Shown here piece by piece: positions 44,513 to 54,538 of a stretch of 64,000 nt of DNA (position 1 is its first letter; each line of letters begins with the position of its first letter). Below the pieces are notes generated by a model. The model searched no databases. It was given only the letters and a program-made list of their open reading frames with translations, and had not been told where the DNA came from. The DNA comes from Tabrizicola fusiformis. Lineage in GTDB: Bacteria; Pseudomonadota; Alphaproteobacteria; Rhodobacterales; Rhodobacteraceae. The translations under genes were made by a program, and so were the position numbers. Where the stretch lies: positions 62,001-126,000 of the forward strand of contig NZ_JABUHN010000001.1 in NCBI RefSeq assembly GCF_013328815.1, given 5' to 3'.

Positions 44513-45766
44513 ATGCCCGCCCTGTGCCGCGATTGCCTGACCTCTTTTGCCGGCGGCGCCCGCTGTCCGGCCTGCCGCAGCCCGCGCGTGCTGACCCATC
44601 CCGAACTGACCAGCCTGTCCATCGCCCATATGGATTGCGATGCCTTCTATGCCTCGGTGGAAAAGCGCGACAATCCCGATCTGCGCGACAAGCCGGTGAT
44701 CGTGGGCGGCGGGCAGCGCGGGGTCGTCTCGACCGCCTGCTACCTTGCCCGCATCCATGGCGTGCGTTCGGCCATGCCGATGTTTCAGGCGCTGAAACTC
44801 TGCCCCGAGGCGGTGGTGGTCAAGCCGCGGATGGCGGTCTATGCCGAAGCCTCGCGGGCCATCCGTGCCATGATGGAGGCGCTGACACCTGCGGTTGAAC
44901 CCCTGTCGCTGGATGAAGCCTTCCTTGACCTCACGGGAACCGAACGGCTGCATGGCGCCCCGCCCGCCGTGCTGCTGGCCCGGCTGGTGCGGCGGATGGA
45001 AGAGGAGTTGGGGCTGACGGGTTCGGTCGGTCTGTCGCACAACAAGTTTCTGGCCAAGATCGCCTCGGACCTCGACAAGCCGCGCGGCTTTTCGGTGATC
45101 GGCCGCGCCGAGACGGCGACCTTTCTGACACCGCATCCGGTGCGGATCATCTGGGGGGTGGGCACCGCAACGCAGGCCGCGCTTGAGGCCGCGGGCATCC
45201 GGCGCATCGCCGACCTTCTGCGTTGGGACCGGGCCGATCTGGTGGCCCGCTTTGGCCATATGGGAGAGCGGCTTTACCATCTGGCGCGGGGAGAGGATCA
45301 CCGGCGGGTGAACCGCGACGAAAAGCTGAAGTCGATCTCGAAGGAAACCACGTTTTTCGAGGACACCGCAGAGGCCGATATTCTGGACGGCCATCTCTGG
45401 CGGCTGTCCGAACAGGTGGCCGACCGGGCCAAAGCCAAGGGGCTGGCGGGCCGGGTGGTGGTGCTGAAGCTCAAGCGCGGGGATTTTCAACTGATCAGCC
45501 GCCGCCACAGCCTGAACGAGCCGACGCAACTGACCGACCGCATCTATCGCGCCGCCCGCGCCCTGCTGGATCAGGCGGGCGCCCGGGGGCCGTTCCGGCT
45601 GATCGGGGTCGGCATCGCCGATCTGGCACCCGAGGCGGAGGCGGATCTTTCGGGCGATCTGCTTGACCCGCAGGCGGCCAAACGCGCCGGGGCCGAACGT
45701 GCTGCCGATGCCATCCGCGCCCGCTTTGGCCGTGCCGCGATCATCAAGGGCCGGGCGCTGCGATAG
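44513..45766 (+). CDS. dinB: DNA polymerase IV (DinB) with an N-terminal zinc-ribbon-like extension
   Basis: A 417-residue Y-family polymerase for error-prone bypass of damaged DNA. The catalytic acids are in [13 protein letters not shown] and [11 protein letters not shown]; the finger region has [18 protein letters not shown]. Unlike E. coli DinB, the first about 30 residues contain two CxxC pairs (C5/C8 and C18/C21, in LCRDC and CPAC), resembling a small zinc ribbon. The C-terminus (AIIKGRALR) has no evident clamp-binding QLxLF motif. The frame's start and the Cys pairs agree, so the extension is real coding sequence. It is divergent from smpB (83 bp between starts). Confidence 0.93.
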   Translation: MPALCRDCLTSFAGGARCPACRSPRVLTHPELTSLSIAHMDCDAFYASVEKRDNPDLRDKPVIVGGGQRGVVSTACYLARIHGVRSAMPMFQALKLCPEAVVVKPRMAVYAEASRAIRAMMEALTPAVEPLSLDEAFLDLTGTERLHGAPPAVLLARLVRRMEEELGLTGSVGLSHNKFLAKIASDLDKPRGFSVIGRAETATFLTPHPVRIIWGVGTATQAALEAAGIRRIADLLRWDRADLVARFGHMGERLYHLARGEDHRRVNRDEKLKSISKETTFFEDTAEADILDGHLWRLSEQVADRAKAKGLAGRVVVLKLKRGDFQLISRRHSLNEPTQLTDRIYRAARALLDQAGARGPFRLIGVGIADLAPEAEADLSGDLLDPQAAKRAGAERAADAIRARFGRAAIIKGRALR

Positions 45767-45787
45767 CGCAAAGCCCCGTGGCGGCGC

Positions 45788-46654
45788 CTATTCGGCGGCC
45801 AGCGGCAGCGGTGTCGCCGGGCGACCGATGGCCACGATTTCGGCGGTAATCCCGGCCATCAGCCGGTGGAAGGCGGCAAAGCGCGGCAGCGGTTCGATCC
45901 GGCTTTCGTCCAGATAAAGCGCGCGGTCGATCTCGATCTGCACGACATGGCGGCGGGCCGAGGGGCGGCCATAGCTTTGCGAGACGAAGGCCCCGGCAAA
46001 GGGTGTGTTGCGCGCCACGCGCAGCCCGGCAGCGGTAAAGGCGGCCTCGACCCGGTCCATCACCTCGGGGCCGCAGGCGGCGCCGAAACGGTCGCCCAGC
46101 ACCACATCGGGTTTGATCTGGCCATGGCGCAGATGGCCCTCGATTGCCTCATGCGGCATCGAATGGCAGTCGATCAGCACCGCCTCGCCAAAGCGGGCGT
46201 GGGTCGTTTCGATCAGGTCGCGGAGCGCGCGGTGATAGGGGTGCCAGTAGCGGACAATGCGCGCCTCGGCCTCGGCCAGCGGCAGCTTGCCGCGATAGAT
46301 GGCGCGGGCTCCGGAAACCACCCGGGGAATCACTCCAAGCCCCGAGGAAACCCGCGGATTGTGGGGGGCACGGGCGATGCCCTCGATCAGCGCCGGGTCC
46401 AGCTCATCTGGCGCACGGTTGAAGTCGATGAAGGCACGGGGCGCACGGGCGGCCAGCAGCGGCGCACCAAGCAGCGGGGCGGCACCGAAAAGGTCATCGA
46501 CAAAGGCATCCTCGGAGGAGCGGATGGCGCGGGCGTCAAGCTGGCTTTGGGCAAGAAAGGTAGCCGGATACTCTCGCCCGGAATGGGGCGAGGCGAAGAT
46601 CACCGAGGTTTCCTGCCGCGCGGGCCGGATCAGATGATAGATGTCGGCTGTCAT
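45788..46654 (-). CDS. N-formylglutamate amidohydrolase family protein
   Basis: A 288-residue metal hydrolase. ASPHSGREYP and FIDFNRAPDELD near the N-terminus, VSSGLGVIPRVVSGARAIY in the middle and VLIDCHSMPH are the family blocks (HutG type II). It removes formyl from N-formylglutamate or similar N-formyl amino acids. No histidine-utilisation genes are near, so the role may be general. It is convergent with dinB, which ends 21 bp away. Confidence 0.9.
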   Translation of the reverse strand: MTADIYHLIRPARQETSVIFASPHSGREYPATFLAQSQLDARAIRSSEDAFVDDLFGAAPLLGAPLLAARAPRAFIDFNRAPDELDPALIEGIARAPHNPRVSSGLGVIPRVVSGARAIYRGKLPLAEAEARIVRYWHPYHRALRDLIETTHARFGEAVLIDCHSMPHEAIEGHLRHGQIKPDVVLGDRFGAACGPEVMDRVEAAFTAAGLRVARNTPFAGAFVSQSYGRPSARRHVVQIEIDRALYLDESRIEPLPRFAAFHRLMAGITAEIVAIGRPATPLPLAAE

Positions 46655-46708
46655 TGGCCCCTCTTGTCCCCATCGTTATAGAGGGAAAAACTCGGATGTC
46701 GAAACCCC

Positions 46709-46737
46709 TTGAACCTGCCCGCGACTCTGTTTATAGC
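46709..46737 (+). promoter_or_regulatory. Likely sigma-70 promoter of tRNA-Val
   Basis: TTGAAC (46709-46714) and TATAGC (46732-46737) are separated by exactly 17 bp, a good match to the housekeeping consensus, about 65 bp before the mature tRNA. Assigned by eye. Confidence 0.6.
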
Positions 46738-46802
46738 CGCGCAGACCGACGCGGTTCCTCCGCGGCCTTTGTGTTTGGCCAAAGGGAATCAGACGGCAGC
46801 GT

Positions 46803-46877
46803 GGGCGGTTAGCTCAGCGGTAGAGCACTACGTTGACATCGTAGTGGCCACTGGTTCGATCCCAGTACCGCCCACCA
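46803..46877 (+). tRNA. tRNA-Val (GAC)
   Basis: A 75-nt cloverleaf. Acceptor stem GGGCGGT / ACCGCCC is perfect, D-arm starts AGCTCAGCGGTAGAGC, anticodon stem CTACG / CGTAG encloses the loop TTGACAT (anticodon GAC, valine), and the T-arm has GGTTCGATCCC. The discriminator A and 3' CCA (46875-46877) are encoded. rpmJ follows 72 bp later. Confidence 0.97.
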
Positions 46878-46949
46878 TTCGCCGCCCCCATTCGGGGGCA
46901 TGGGTTTTCATCTGGCGCGTGATGCGCCGCGACAAGGAAGGAGACGACC

Positions 46950-47075
46950 ATGAAGGTTGCCAACTCGCTCCGCTCGCTGAAGACGCGTCACCGGGATTGC
47001 CAGATCGTGCGCCGCAAAGGCCGCGTTTATGTGATCAACAAGACGCAGAAGCGCTATAAGGCCCGTCAGGGCTGA
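46950..47075 (+). CDS. rpmJ: 50S ribosomal protein L36 (bL36), zinc-free form
   Basis: A 41-residue protein beginning [20 protein letters not shown] and ending in [11 protein letters not shown]. It is the longer, cysteine-poor L36 type: only one cysteine (C17) remains, instead of the four-ligand zinc ribbon. A strong site (AAGGAAGGAG) precedes the ATG. It follows tRNA-Val and ends in a hairpin terminator. Confidence 0.96.
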   Translation: MKVANSLRSLKTRHRDCQIVRRKGRVYVINKTQKRYKARQG

Positions 47076-47096
47076 ACTGCGGACAGCAAGTGATGA

Positions 47097-47127
47097 AAGG
47101 CCGTCAGAGGAAACTCTGGCGGCCTTT
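47097..47127 (+). terminator. Terminator between rpmJ and mtlK
   Basis: A 13-bp stem AAGGCCGTCAGAG / CTCTGGCGGCCTT with one G-T pair, a GAAA loop and a TTTT tract continuing from the arm, 22 bp after the rpmJ stop. Because both arms are GC-rich and the flanks carry A and T runs, it may also stop the opposite polyol operon, whose last gene ends at 47175. Confidence 0.88.
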
Positions 47128-47174
47128 TCGTTTCCGTTTGGGCGTGCCGGGGGAGGTGCCCCGGCCTCCCGGTT

Positions 47175-48614
47175 TCAACCGATATAGGCGCGCAGCGTGG
47201 CAGCGGTGCCGTCGCGCCACAGCCGGCCAAGGGCATCGGCAAAGGCCGCCTGAAACCGGGCATTGCCGGCCAGATCGCCATAGATCGCCCGCTGATCCAG
47301 CCAGACCTGCGGGTTGTCCCGGGCGGCCAGCGCCAGCGGTTGCAGTTTGTCCCAGTTGGGATCGTTCGGCGCAATCGCCGTGCCGTTGTCGCTGACCCCG
47401 GCGCAGTAGCGGCACCAGAGCGCCGAGACCAGCGCCAGCCCGCCGATCGGCCCGCCTGCCGCCAGCGCATCGCGCAGCGCCGGGATGATGAACTTGGGCT
47501 GCCGGTTCGAGCCGTCAAGGCAAAGCCGCCGTTCGGTATCGGCCACCTCGGGGTTCGAGAACCGTTCGCGGATCAGGTCGTAATAGGCGGAAATGTCGGT
47601 GTCGGGCACCGGGGGAACGGTGGGGATGATCTCCTCCCGCTCCACCTTGTCGAGGAAACCGCGGATCAGCGGGTTCGCCATTGCCTCATGCACATATTCA
47701 ATGTCCATCAGCCCACCCGGATAGGCGATGGTGGCATGGCCGCCGTTGAGAATGCGGATCTTCATCATCTCATAGGCGTGGACATGCGGGGTGAAGGTGA
47801 CGCCAACCTTTTCCAGCGCCGGACGGCCTGCGGGGAAATTGTCTTCGACCACCCATTGCCGGAAGGGTTCACAGGTGACGGGAACCGGATCATTCAGGCC
47901 GAACTCGGCCGCAAGGGCACGCTCGCGCGGGCCGGTGGCGGGGGTGATGCGGTCCACCATGCCGTTCGGGAAGGCGACATTGGCCGCAATCCAATCGGCA
48001 AAGGCCGGGTCCGACAGCCGGGCGAGGCCGGTGACGGCGGCTTGGGTCACATGACCGTTGCCGGGAAGGTTGTCGCAGCTCATCACCGTGAAGGGCGGCG
48101 TTCCGGCGCTGCGGCGGGCACGCAGGGCGGCGATGATGGCACCAAAGGCGGTGCGGTGCGGGTTGGCGGCATCGGCGACAATCTCGGGATGGCCCGGGTC
48201 AAAGGCGCCGGTGGCCGGGTCGATGAAATAGCCCCCTTCGGTCACCGTCAGCGAGACGATGCGGATTTCGGGCCGGGTCATGGCGGCGATCAGGGCGGCA
48301 TTGTCCGCCTCGACGGACAAGAAATCCACCATGGCGCCGATGCGGCGGGCGGATTTGCCTGCCGGGTCCAGCTCGATCACCGTCGAAAGGCAGTCCTGCG
48401 CCACAAGCGCCTCACGCATCGCGGCGTCATTGGCGCGCACCCCGGCGCCAAGGATGGCCCAGTCATGGCTTTCCCCCAGCGCAAAAAGGTCGTCCAGATA
48501 GACGGCCATATGCGCCCGGTGAAAGTTGCCAAGGCCAATATGGACGATGCCGGGGCGCAGGGCGCTGCGGTCATAGGCGGGAAGCGCGGGGGCGGGAAGG
48601 GGGGATTGGGTCAT
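47175..48614 (-). CDS. mtlK: Mannitol 2-dehydrogenase
   Basis: A 479-residue polyol-specific long-chain dehydrogenase that oxidises D-mannitol to D-fructose with NAD. The N-terminal Rossmann domain begins IVHIGLGNFHRAHMAVYLDDL, and the catalytic motif K-x5-N-x2-H is in KIRILNGGHATIAY, the hallmark of this family. It is the last gene of the smo operon, starting one base after the smoS stop. D-arabinitol and D-sorbitol are side substrates of relatives. Confidence 0.92.
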   Translation of the reverse strand: MTQSPLPAPALPAYDRSALRPGIVHIGLGNFHRAHMAVYLDDLFALGESHDWAILGAGVRANDAAMREALVAQDCLSTVIELDPAGKSARRIGAMVDFLSVEADNAALIAAMTRPEIRIVSLTVTEGGYFIDPATGAFDPGHPEIVADAANPHRTAFGAIIAALRARRSAGTPPFTVMSCDNLPGNGHVTQAAVTGLARLSDPAFADWIAANVAFPNGMVDRITPATGPRERALAAEFGLNDPVPVTCEPFRQWVVEDNFPAGRPALEKVGVTFTPHVHAYEMMKIRILNGGHATIAYPGGLMDIEYVHEAMANPLIRGFLDKVEREEIIPTVPPVPDTDISAYYDLIRERFSNPEVADTERRLCLDGSNRQPKFIIPALRDALAAGGPIGGLALVSALWCRYCAGVSDNGTAIAPNDPNWDKLQPLALAARDNPQVWLDQRAIYGDLAGNARFQAAFADALGRLWRDGTAATLRAYIG

Positions 48615-48615
48615 G

Positions 48616-49386
48616 TCAGGCCATCCAGTTGCCGCCGTCCACGCCGAAGCATTGGGCGACGATATAGTCGGCTTCCGGCGTGGCGAGGAAGATCGCCATG
48701 CCCGTGAGGTCTGCGGCGGTGCCCATCCGGCCAAAGGGCACGGCGGCGCCCACTTCGCGTTTTTTCTGGCCCGGCTCCTTGCCTTCGTATTTGGCAAAGA
48801 AGGCGTCCACGCCGTCCCAATGTTCACCATCCACCACGCCGGGGCCGATGGCGTTGACGTTGATGCCGTGGGCAATCAGGTTCAGCCCCGCCGATTGCGT
48901 CAGGCTGATCACGGCGGCCTTGGTGGCGCAGTAGACCGCCACCAGAGCTTCGCCACGCCGCCCGGCCTGAGAGGCCATGTTGATGATCTTGCCACCTTTG
49001 CCGCGTGCAATCATGTGGCGCGCCGCTGCCTGCATACAGAACAGCGTGCCTGCGACATTGACGGCGAACAATCGTTCATAGTCGGTCCGGGTGATCTCGG
49101 CGATGGGGGCCGCTGTGAACAGGGCGGCGTTGTTCACCAGAATGTCGAGATGGCCGAAACGGTCCAGCACCCCGGCAAAGCCTGCGTCGATGCTGTCTTG
49201 CCGGGTGATGTCCATCTGCACGGCGATGGCCTGCGGACCTAGGCTGGCCGCGGCGGCCTCGGCCGCCGCTCCGTTGATGTCGGCAAGGGCAACCTTGGCA
49301 CCCTCGGCAATATAGGCACGGGCGAGTTCAAGCCCGATGCCGCGTGCGGCCCCCGTGATCAGGGCGGTCTTTCCTGCCAGTCTCAT
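48616..49386 (-). CDS. smoS: Sorbitol (L-iditol 2-) dehydrogenase, SDR type
   Basis: A 256-residue SDR, the same length as R. sphaeroides SmoS and alike along its whole length: [52 protein letters not shown] with the catalytic Y-x3-K in YCATKAA, and [20 protein letters not shown]. It oxidises D-sorbitol to D-fructose and other hexitols to ketoses. It overlaps smoK by four bases (ATGA). Confidence 0.94.
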   Translation of the reverse strand: MRLAGKTALITGAARGIGLELARAYIAEGAKVALADINGAAAEAAAASLGPQAIAVQMDITRQDSIDAGFAGVLDRFGHLDILVNNAALFTAAPIAEITRTDYERLFAVNVAGTLFCMQAAARHMIARGKGGKIINMASQAGRRGEALVAVYCATKAAVISLTQSAGLNLIAHGINVNAIGPGVVDGEHWDGVDAFFAKYEGKEPGQKKREVGAAVPFGRMGTAADLTGMAIFLATPEADYIVAQCFGVDGGNWMA

Positions 49387-50378
49387 TTCATCGCCAGCCC
49401 GTTGGCGTCAAAGCGGTGCAGCTTGTCAGGCTGCGGGGCCAGCCGCACGGTGTCGCCATGGTGCAGGCCCACCTCGCCACCGCCGCGCACGGTCAGGGTG
49501 CCCACGCCCGGCACCTCGACCTTGAGGAAGGTGTCAGAGCCCAGATGTTCGGCCAGACCGACGGTGCCTTGCCACGGCCCATCCCCGATCATCACATGTT
49601 CGGGCCGGATGCCGATGGTGGTGGCCCCATGTTTCGCCGCCTCGGCGCCGGTGATGAAATTCATCTTCGGGCTGCCGATGAAACCCGCCACAAAGAGGTT
49701 GGCCGGGGCGCGGTAAAGGTCAAGCGGGCTGCCCACCTGTTCGATCCGGCCCGCGTTCAGCACCACGATCTTGTCGGCCATGGTCATCGCTTCGACCTGA
49801 TCATGGGTGACATAGATCATCGTGGTCTTCAGCGTCTGATGCAGTTCGGAAATCTCTTGCCGCATCGAGACGCGCAGCGCGGCGTCCAGGTTCGACAACG
49901 GTTCGTCGAACAGAAAGGCTGCCGGTTCACGGACAATCGCCCGACCGATGGCCACCCGCTGCCGCTGCCCGCCCGAAAGCTGGCCGGGGCGGCGGTCAAG
50001 GTAATTGGACAGGTTCAGAACCTTGGCGGCATTGGCCACCTTCTGCTCGATCACCGCCGGGTCCAGCCCTGCCATTTTCAGCGGGAAGGCGATGTTCTTT
50101 CTGACCGACATATGCGGATAAAGCGCATAGCTCTGGAACACCATGGCCAGCCCGCGCTTGGCGGGGGGCAGCGCGGTGGCATCCTGCCCGTCAATCCTGA
50201 TCACCCCGGCAGAGATATCTTCCAGCCCGGCGATCAGCCGGAGCAGGGTGGATTTGCCGCAACCCGAGGGGCCGACAAAGACGACGAATTCGCCCTCTTC
50301 GATGGCCAGGTCGATCCCCGGAATGACATGGGTTTCGCCAAAGGACTTGCGGACGTTGGAGAGCGTAATGTTTCCCAT
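49383..50378 (-). CDS. smoK: Polyol ABC transporter ATP-binding protein
   Basis: A 331-residue import ATPase of the MalK/UgpC group: Walker [10 protein letters not shown], signature [16 protein letters not shown], Walker [12 protein letters not shown] and [20 protein letters not shown]. The C-terminal OB/TOBE-like domain ([14 protein letters not shown]) may receive regulatory signals. It lies between smoG (7 bp gap) and smoS. Confidence 0.94.
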   Translation of the reverse strand: MGNITLSNVRKSFGETHVIPGIDLAIEEGEFVVFVGPSGCGKSTLLRLIAGLEDISAGVIRIDGQDATALPPAKRGLAMVFQSYALYPHMSVRKNIAFPLKMAGLDPAVIEQKVANAAKVLNLSNYLDRRPGQLSGGQRQRVAIGRAIVREPAAFLFDEPLSNLDAALRVSMRQEISELHQTLKTTMIYVTHDQVEAMTMADKIVVLNAGRIEQVGSPLDLYRAPANLFVAGFIGSPKMNFITGAEAAKHGATTIGIRPEHVMIGDGPWQGTVGLAEHLGSDTFLKVEVPGVGTLTVRGGGEVGLHHGDTVRLAPQPDKLHRFDANGLAMK

Positions 50379-50385
50379 TTGGACC

Positions 50386-51216
50386 TCACTTCACCGCGCC
50401 GAAGGTCAGGCCGCGGACGAGTTGCTTCTGGCTGAACCAGCCAAGGATCAGGATCGGGGCGATGGCCATGGTCGAGGCCGCCGAGAGTTTCGCGTAGAAC
50501 AGCCCCTCGGGCGACGAATAGCTGGCGATGAACTGCGTCAGCGGCGCGGCCTTGGAGGTGGTCAGTTGCAGGGTCCAGAACGCTTCGTTCCACGCCAGAA
50601 TGATGTTCAGGAGCATGGTCGAAGCGATGCCGGGCACCGCCATCGGCGTCAGCACATAAAGGATTTCCGCACGCAGACTGGCGCCGTCCATCCGGGCCGC
50701 CTCAAGGATTTCGCCGGGGATCTCCTTGAAATAGGTGTAGAGCATCCAGACCACGATCGGCAGGTTGATCAGGGTCAGCACCGCCACCAGCCCGGCCCGG
50801 CTATCCAAGAGGCCAAAGTCGCGGAACAGAAGATACATCGGCACCAGAACGCCCACGGCGGGCATCATCTTGGTCGAAAGCATCCACATCAGCAGATCCT
50901 TGGTGCGCTTGCCCGGCACGAAGGCCATCGACCAGGCCGCCGGAACGGCAATGATCAGCGCGGCGATGGTCGAGCCGACGGACAGAACCACCGAGTTCCA
51001 GAAATGCAGCGCGTAGTTCGAGCGTTCCTGCACCTCGTGATAGCTTTCCAGCGACCAGGGCGAGGTGAGCATCGCCAGCGGCGCCTTGATGGCATCGCCT
51101 TCGGATTTAAAACTCATCAGGATGGTCCAGAGGATCGGAAAGAAGATCAGGAAGCCGATGGACCATGCCGCGATGGTGACAACCGTGCGGCGGGTTTGCG
51201 TGGTTTTGCGCGACAT
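50386..51216 (-). CDS. smoG: Polyol ABC transporter permease (second)
   Basis: A 276-residue carbohydrate uptake permease (CUT1 type) with about six helices and the EAA loop [25 protein letters not shown]. Its N-terminus ([20 protein letters not shown]) is the usual basic tail. It is 3 bp after smoF and 7 bp before smoK. Confidence 0.93.
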   Translation of the reverse strand: MSRKTTQTRRTVVTIAAWSIGFLIFFPILWTILMSFKSEGDAIKAPLAMLTSPWSLESYHEVQERSNYALHFWNSVVLSVGSTIAALIIAVPAAWSMAFVPGKRTKDLLMWMLSTKMMPAVGVLVPMYLLFRDFGLLDSRAGLVAVLTLINLPIVVWMLYTYFKEIPGEILEAARMDGASLRAEILYVLTPMAVPGIASTMLLNIILAWNEAFWTLQLTTSKAAPLTQFIASYSSPEGLFYAKLSAASTMAIAPILILGWFSQKQLVRGLTFGAVK

Positions 51217-51219
51217 GGA

Positions 51220-52092
51220 TCAGGTCTCCAGGTTCTTGCCGATCATCCGCATCAGGAAGATCGCAACGATATTGGCGAGGATGACCGCCACGATGCCGCC
51301 CGCAGAACCGCCGCCCACGTCGAAGGACAGCAGGCTTTGCGCATAGACCAGATAGGGGATGTTGGTCGAAGCGTTGCCCGGCCCGCCATTGGTGGTGACA
51401 AGGATTTCGGCAAAGACCGACAGCAGGAAGATCGTCTGGATCAGCACGACAACGGTGATCGAGCGGGTCAGATGCGGCACGGTCAGATACCAGAACCGGG
51501 CAAGGGGGCTGGCGCCGTCCATTTCGGCGGCCTCCTGTTGCTCGCGGTCCAGCGATTGCAGCGCGGTCAGCAGGATCAGCGTGGAAAACGGCAGCCAGCT
51601 CCATGCCACGATCAGGATGATCGAGGCCAGCGGCGCATGGGCCAGAAAGTCGAAGGGCTGAAGGCCCAGCGTCTTGGCGATATGGGCGAACATGCCGTTC
51701 ACGGGATTCATGAACATGTTCTTCCAGACCAGCGCCGAAACGGTGGGCATCACGAAGAACGGCGCGATCACCATGACGCGCACCACGCCCTGACCCCAGA
51801 ACGGCTGATCCAGCAAGAGCGCCAGCAGAACGCCCCCGATCACCGTGATGGCCAGCACGCCCAGAACAAGCGTCAACGTGTTGGTCAGCGCCTGCCAGAA
51901 GGCGGCATTGGTCAGGAAGTAATAGTAGTTGTCAAAGCCCGCGAAGGACTCGTTTCCGGGGGTCAGCAGATTGTAGCGCAGAAAGCTGAACCAGATCGTC
52001 ATACCAAGCGGAACGATCATCCACAGGAACAACAGGATCACGGCAGGCGACACCATCAGGCGCGCGGCGGTGCGGGAATGCGCGGTGGCCAT
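51220..52092 (-). CDS. smoF: Polyol ABC transporter permease (first)
   Basis: A 290-residue membrane protein with about six helices and the EAA loop EAAEMDGASPLARFWYLTVPHL. It pairs with smoG as a heterodimer. The start is 75 bp after smoE, a gap that often holds a folding stem that raises binding-protein output in such operons. Confidence 0.93.
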   Translation of the reverse strand: MATAHSRTAARLMVSPAVILLFLWMIVPLGMTIWFSFLRYNLLTPGNESFAGFDNYYYFLTNAAFWQALTNTLTLVLGVLAITVIGGVLLALLLDQPFWGQGVVRVMVIAPFFVMPTVSALVWKNMFMNPVNGMFAHIAKTLGLQPFDFLAHAPLASIILIVAWSWLPFSTLILLTALQSLDREQQEAAEMDGASPLARFWYLTVPHLTRSITVVVLIQTIFLLSVFAEILVTTNGGPGNASTNIPYLVYAQSLLSFDVGGGSAGGIVAVILANIVAIFLMRMIGKNLET

Positions 52093-52167
52093 GGGACAGA
52101 CCTTGAATGAAAGGGAAAGAGGTGGGCGGGGCCGCCCGGGAGTGGCGCCCCGCCCGGGGAGGACCGC

Positions 52168-53478
52168 TTACTTGATGTAACCGGCCTTGGTCATCTCGGT
52201 CACGGCCAGTTCCTGAGCCGCAGCCAGCGCATCATCCGCCGAGGTCGAACCGGCCAGCGCCGCCGAGAACTGTTGGCCAACCGCCGTGGCAAGGCCCTGG
52301 AATTCCGGGATCGCCACGAATTGCACGCCGGTATAGGGCACCGGGTCCACGGTCGGCTTGGTCGGGTCAGCCGCGTTGATGCTGTCGATCGTCATCTTGG
52401 CAAACGGGATCGCCGCATATTCCGGGTTGGAATAGAGCGAGGTCCGGGTGCCCGGAGGAACGTTCGCCCAGCCCTCTTTCGAGGCGACGAGTGCCAGATA
52501 GTCCTTGTTGGTCGCCCAGTTGACGAAAGCCTTGGCGGCATCCACCTTTTGCGAACCCGCCGGGATCGCCAGCGACCATGCCCAGAGCCAGTTGCCGCGC
52601 TTGCCCAGACCGTTGTCGGGGGCCAGCGCAAAGCCAACCTTGTCGGCCACGGTGCTGTCCTTGCCGGTCACGAACGAGGCGGCGACAGTGGCGTCGATCC
52701 ACATGCCGCATTTGCCCTGCTGGAACAGCGCGAGGTTTTCGTTGAACCCGTTGTTCGAGGCGCCGGGCGGGCCATAGTTGTTCATCAGGTCAAGATAGAA
52801 GTTCAGCGTGTCTTTCCACGGCTGGCCGTCGAATTGCGGCTTCCAGTCCATGTCGAACCACTTGGCCCCGAACGAGTTGGACATGGCGGTCAGGAATGCC
52901 ATGTTCTCGCCCCAGCCGGCCTTGCCACGCAGGCAGATGCCGTAGATTTCGGCGTCCTTGTTGGTCATGGCGGCGGCGGCGGTCTTGATGTCGGCCCAGG
53001 TCGGCGCGTCGGGCATGGTCAGCCCGGCGGCTTCCATCAGATCCTTGCGATACATCACCATCGAGGATTCGCCGTAGAAGGGCGACGCATAAAGCTCGCC
53101 GTTCACGGTCAGGCCGCCGCGGATGGCGGGCAACAGGTCATCGGCGTCATATTCGGCGGGCAGGTCGTTCAGCGACACCAGCCAGCCGGCATTGCCCCAG
53201 ATCGGAACTTCATAGGTGCCGATGGTCAGCACGTCGAACTGGCCACCCTTGGTGGCGATATCGGTGGTCACCTTCTGGCGCAGGACGTTCTCTTCCAGCG
53301 TCACCCACTCGACCTTGATGTCGGGGTTCTTGGCATAGAAATCGTCCATCAGACCCTGCATACGGATCATGTCGCCGTTGTTCACGGTGGCAACGGTGAT
53401 GGTGGTTTCGGCCCAGGCGCCCGTCGAAAGGGTAAGCAAGGCCGTCGCGCCCAAAAGGGCGCGGAGCGTGTTGTTCAT
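52168..53478 (-). CDS. smoE: Polyol-binding periplasmic protein
   Basis: A 436-residue solute-binding protein (family 1, CUT1 type) with signal peptide MNNTLRALLGATALLTLSTGAWA. The mature part begins ETTITVATVNNGDMIRM and includes RGGLTVNGELYASPFYGESS and ALFQQGKCGMWIDATVAAS, typical of sorbitol/mannitol-binding proteins. It captures hexitols for the SmoFGK importer. An inverted repeat lies upstream (53501-53533). Confidence 0.93.
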   Translation of the reverse strand: MNNTLRALLGATALLTLSTGAWAETTITVATVNNGDMIRMQGLMDDFYAKNPDIKVEWVTLEENVLRQKVTTDIATKGGQFDVLTIGTYEVPIWGNAGWLVSLNDLPAEYDADDLLPAIRGGLTVNGELYASPFYGESSMVMYRKDLMEAAGLTMPDAPTWADIKTAAAAMTNKDAEIYGICLRGKAGWGENMAFLTAMSNSFGAKWFDMDWKPQFDGQPWKDTLNFYLDLMNNYGPPGASNNGFNENLALFQQGKCGMWIDATVAASFVTGKDSTVADKVGFALAPDNGLGKRGNWLWAWSLAIPAGSQKVDAAKAFVNWATNKDYLALVASKEGWANVPPGTRTSLYSNPEYAAIPFAKMTIDSINAADPTKPTVDPVPYTGVQFVAIPEFQGLATAVGQQFSAALAGSTSADDALAAAQELAVTEMTKAGYIK

Positions 53479-53500
53479 GGTTTCCTCCCTTGAAAGCGAA

Positions 53501-53533
53501 TGAGCAAATCATCGCTTGGTGGGTAAATGCTCA
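53501..53533. promoter_or_regulatory. Inverted repeat upstream of smoE, probable SorC-type operator
   Basis: TGAGCA (53501-53506) and TGCTCA (53528-53533) form a 6-bp inverted repeat with 21 bp between the arms, placed 22 bp before the smoE start. The regulator gene is the next one upstream, so this is the natural site of action. Confidence 0.5.
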
Positions 53534-53584
53534 CATGAGGGTGGCAGCCGTCAAGCCCCCTCTTCCGCCGCAACTGCGAAAGGA

Positions 53585-54538
53585 TCAGCGGTTCAGAATG
53601 GCCTGTGCCGTGGGTTCATCGGTGACCAAGCCATTGAGAATGCGCGATTGCAGCGCCGCAGCAATGGCCGCCACCTTGGACGGACCGCCCGCAATTCCAA
53701 TGGCCGGGCGCGGCAGGCCGGGGGCCACGCGCACCCCGCCGGTGCGGCGGTTGGTGCCAAGGTCAAGGTATATGCCCGCCGAATCATAGACCCAGCCTGC
53801 CACCTCGCCCACGGCCCCGGCCGCCTGCATTTCGTCCAGCTCGCTGCGGCTGACGAATCCGTCTTTCAGCAGGGGCGCGTCGCCCGACATCTGGCCGACG
53901 CCGACGAAGACAACATCGGCGGCGCGGGCCAGGTCGATCACCCGCCGCACCGGCGGCAGGGCGTGAAAGGCGGCATTCTCTTCGGGGGTGGGGCTGATCA
54001 CCGGCACCGGCATCGGGTAATGCGGCGCGCGCACCTTGTCGGCAATCCGCATCACCACGTCAAAGAAACTGGCCGATCCGTCCGGGGCGATATTGCCGAT
54101 CAGCGAGACAAGCCGGTGCTGGTCGGCATCCATCGGGGTCATGGCATCGACCATGCCGCGCAGCGCCCGCCCGGTGCCCAGCGCCACGGTCAGCGGTTCG
54201 GCCATGCCCAGAAACCGCTCAAGCTCGGCGGCGGCGGCGGGTGAGATGGCGCGCACCGGATCACCCCCCGCGCCAAGGCCCGGCACCACACGGCAGCGTG
54301 TCAGCCCGAAACGGTCGGTCAGCCGCGCCTCAAGGTCAAGGCAGGCGCCGATCCGGTGGTTCAGCCGGACATGGATCAGCCCCTCGGCCATGGCGCGGCT
54401 GACAAGGCGCTGCGCCCGTTGGCGGCTGACCCCCAGTTCGGCAGCGATCTGATCCTGTGTCAGCCCGCCGACATAGGAAAGCCAGCCGGCGCGGGCGGCG
54501 TCATCCTGGGGGGATGGTTCGTGTTCGGGGCGGGTCAT
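53585..54538 (-). CDS. smoC: SorC/DeoR-type regulator of polyol use
   Basis: A 317-residue regulator: an N-terminal helix-turn-helix ([21 protein letters not shown], about residues 25-50) and the sugar-phosphate-binding SorC domain ([57 protein letters not shown]). The equivalent gene in R. sphaeroides controls the smo operon. It overlaps the HAD gene upstream by four bases, and a 106-bp gap with an inverted repeat follows before smoE. Confidence 0.88.
   Translation of the reverse strand: MTRPEHEPSPQDDAARAGWLSYVGGLTQDQIAAELGVSRQRAQRLVSRAMAEGLIHVRLNHRIGACLDLEARLTDRFGLTRCRVVPGLGAGGDPVRAISPAAAAELERFLGMAEPLTVALGTGRALRGMVDAMTPMDADQHRLVSLIGNIAPDGSASFFDVVMRIADKVRAPHYPMPVPVISPTPEENAAFHALPPVRRVIDLARAADVVFVGVGQMSGDAPLLKDGFVSRSELDEMQAAGAVGEVAGWVYDSAGIYLDLGTNRRTGGVRVAPGLPRPAIGIAGGPSKVAAIAAALQSRILNGLVTDEPTAQAILNR

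Noticed and set aside
50143-52110. 655-codon plus-strand frame opposite smoF, smoG and smoK
   Set aside because: Charged, repeat-like composition (many GHRR, DQRG) typical of the antisense of membrane permease genes; no ribosome site or motif.
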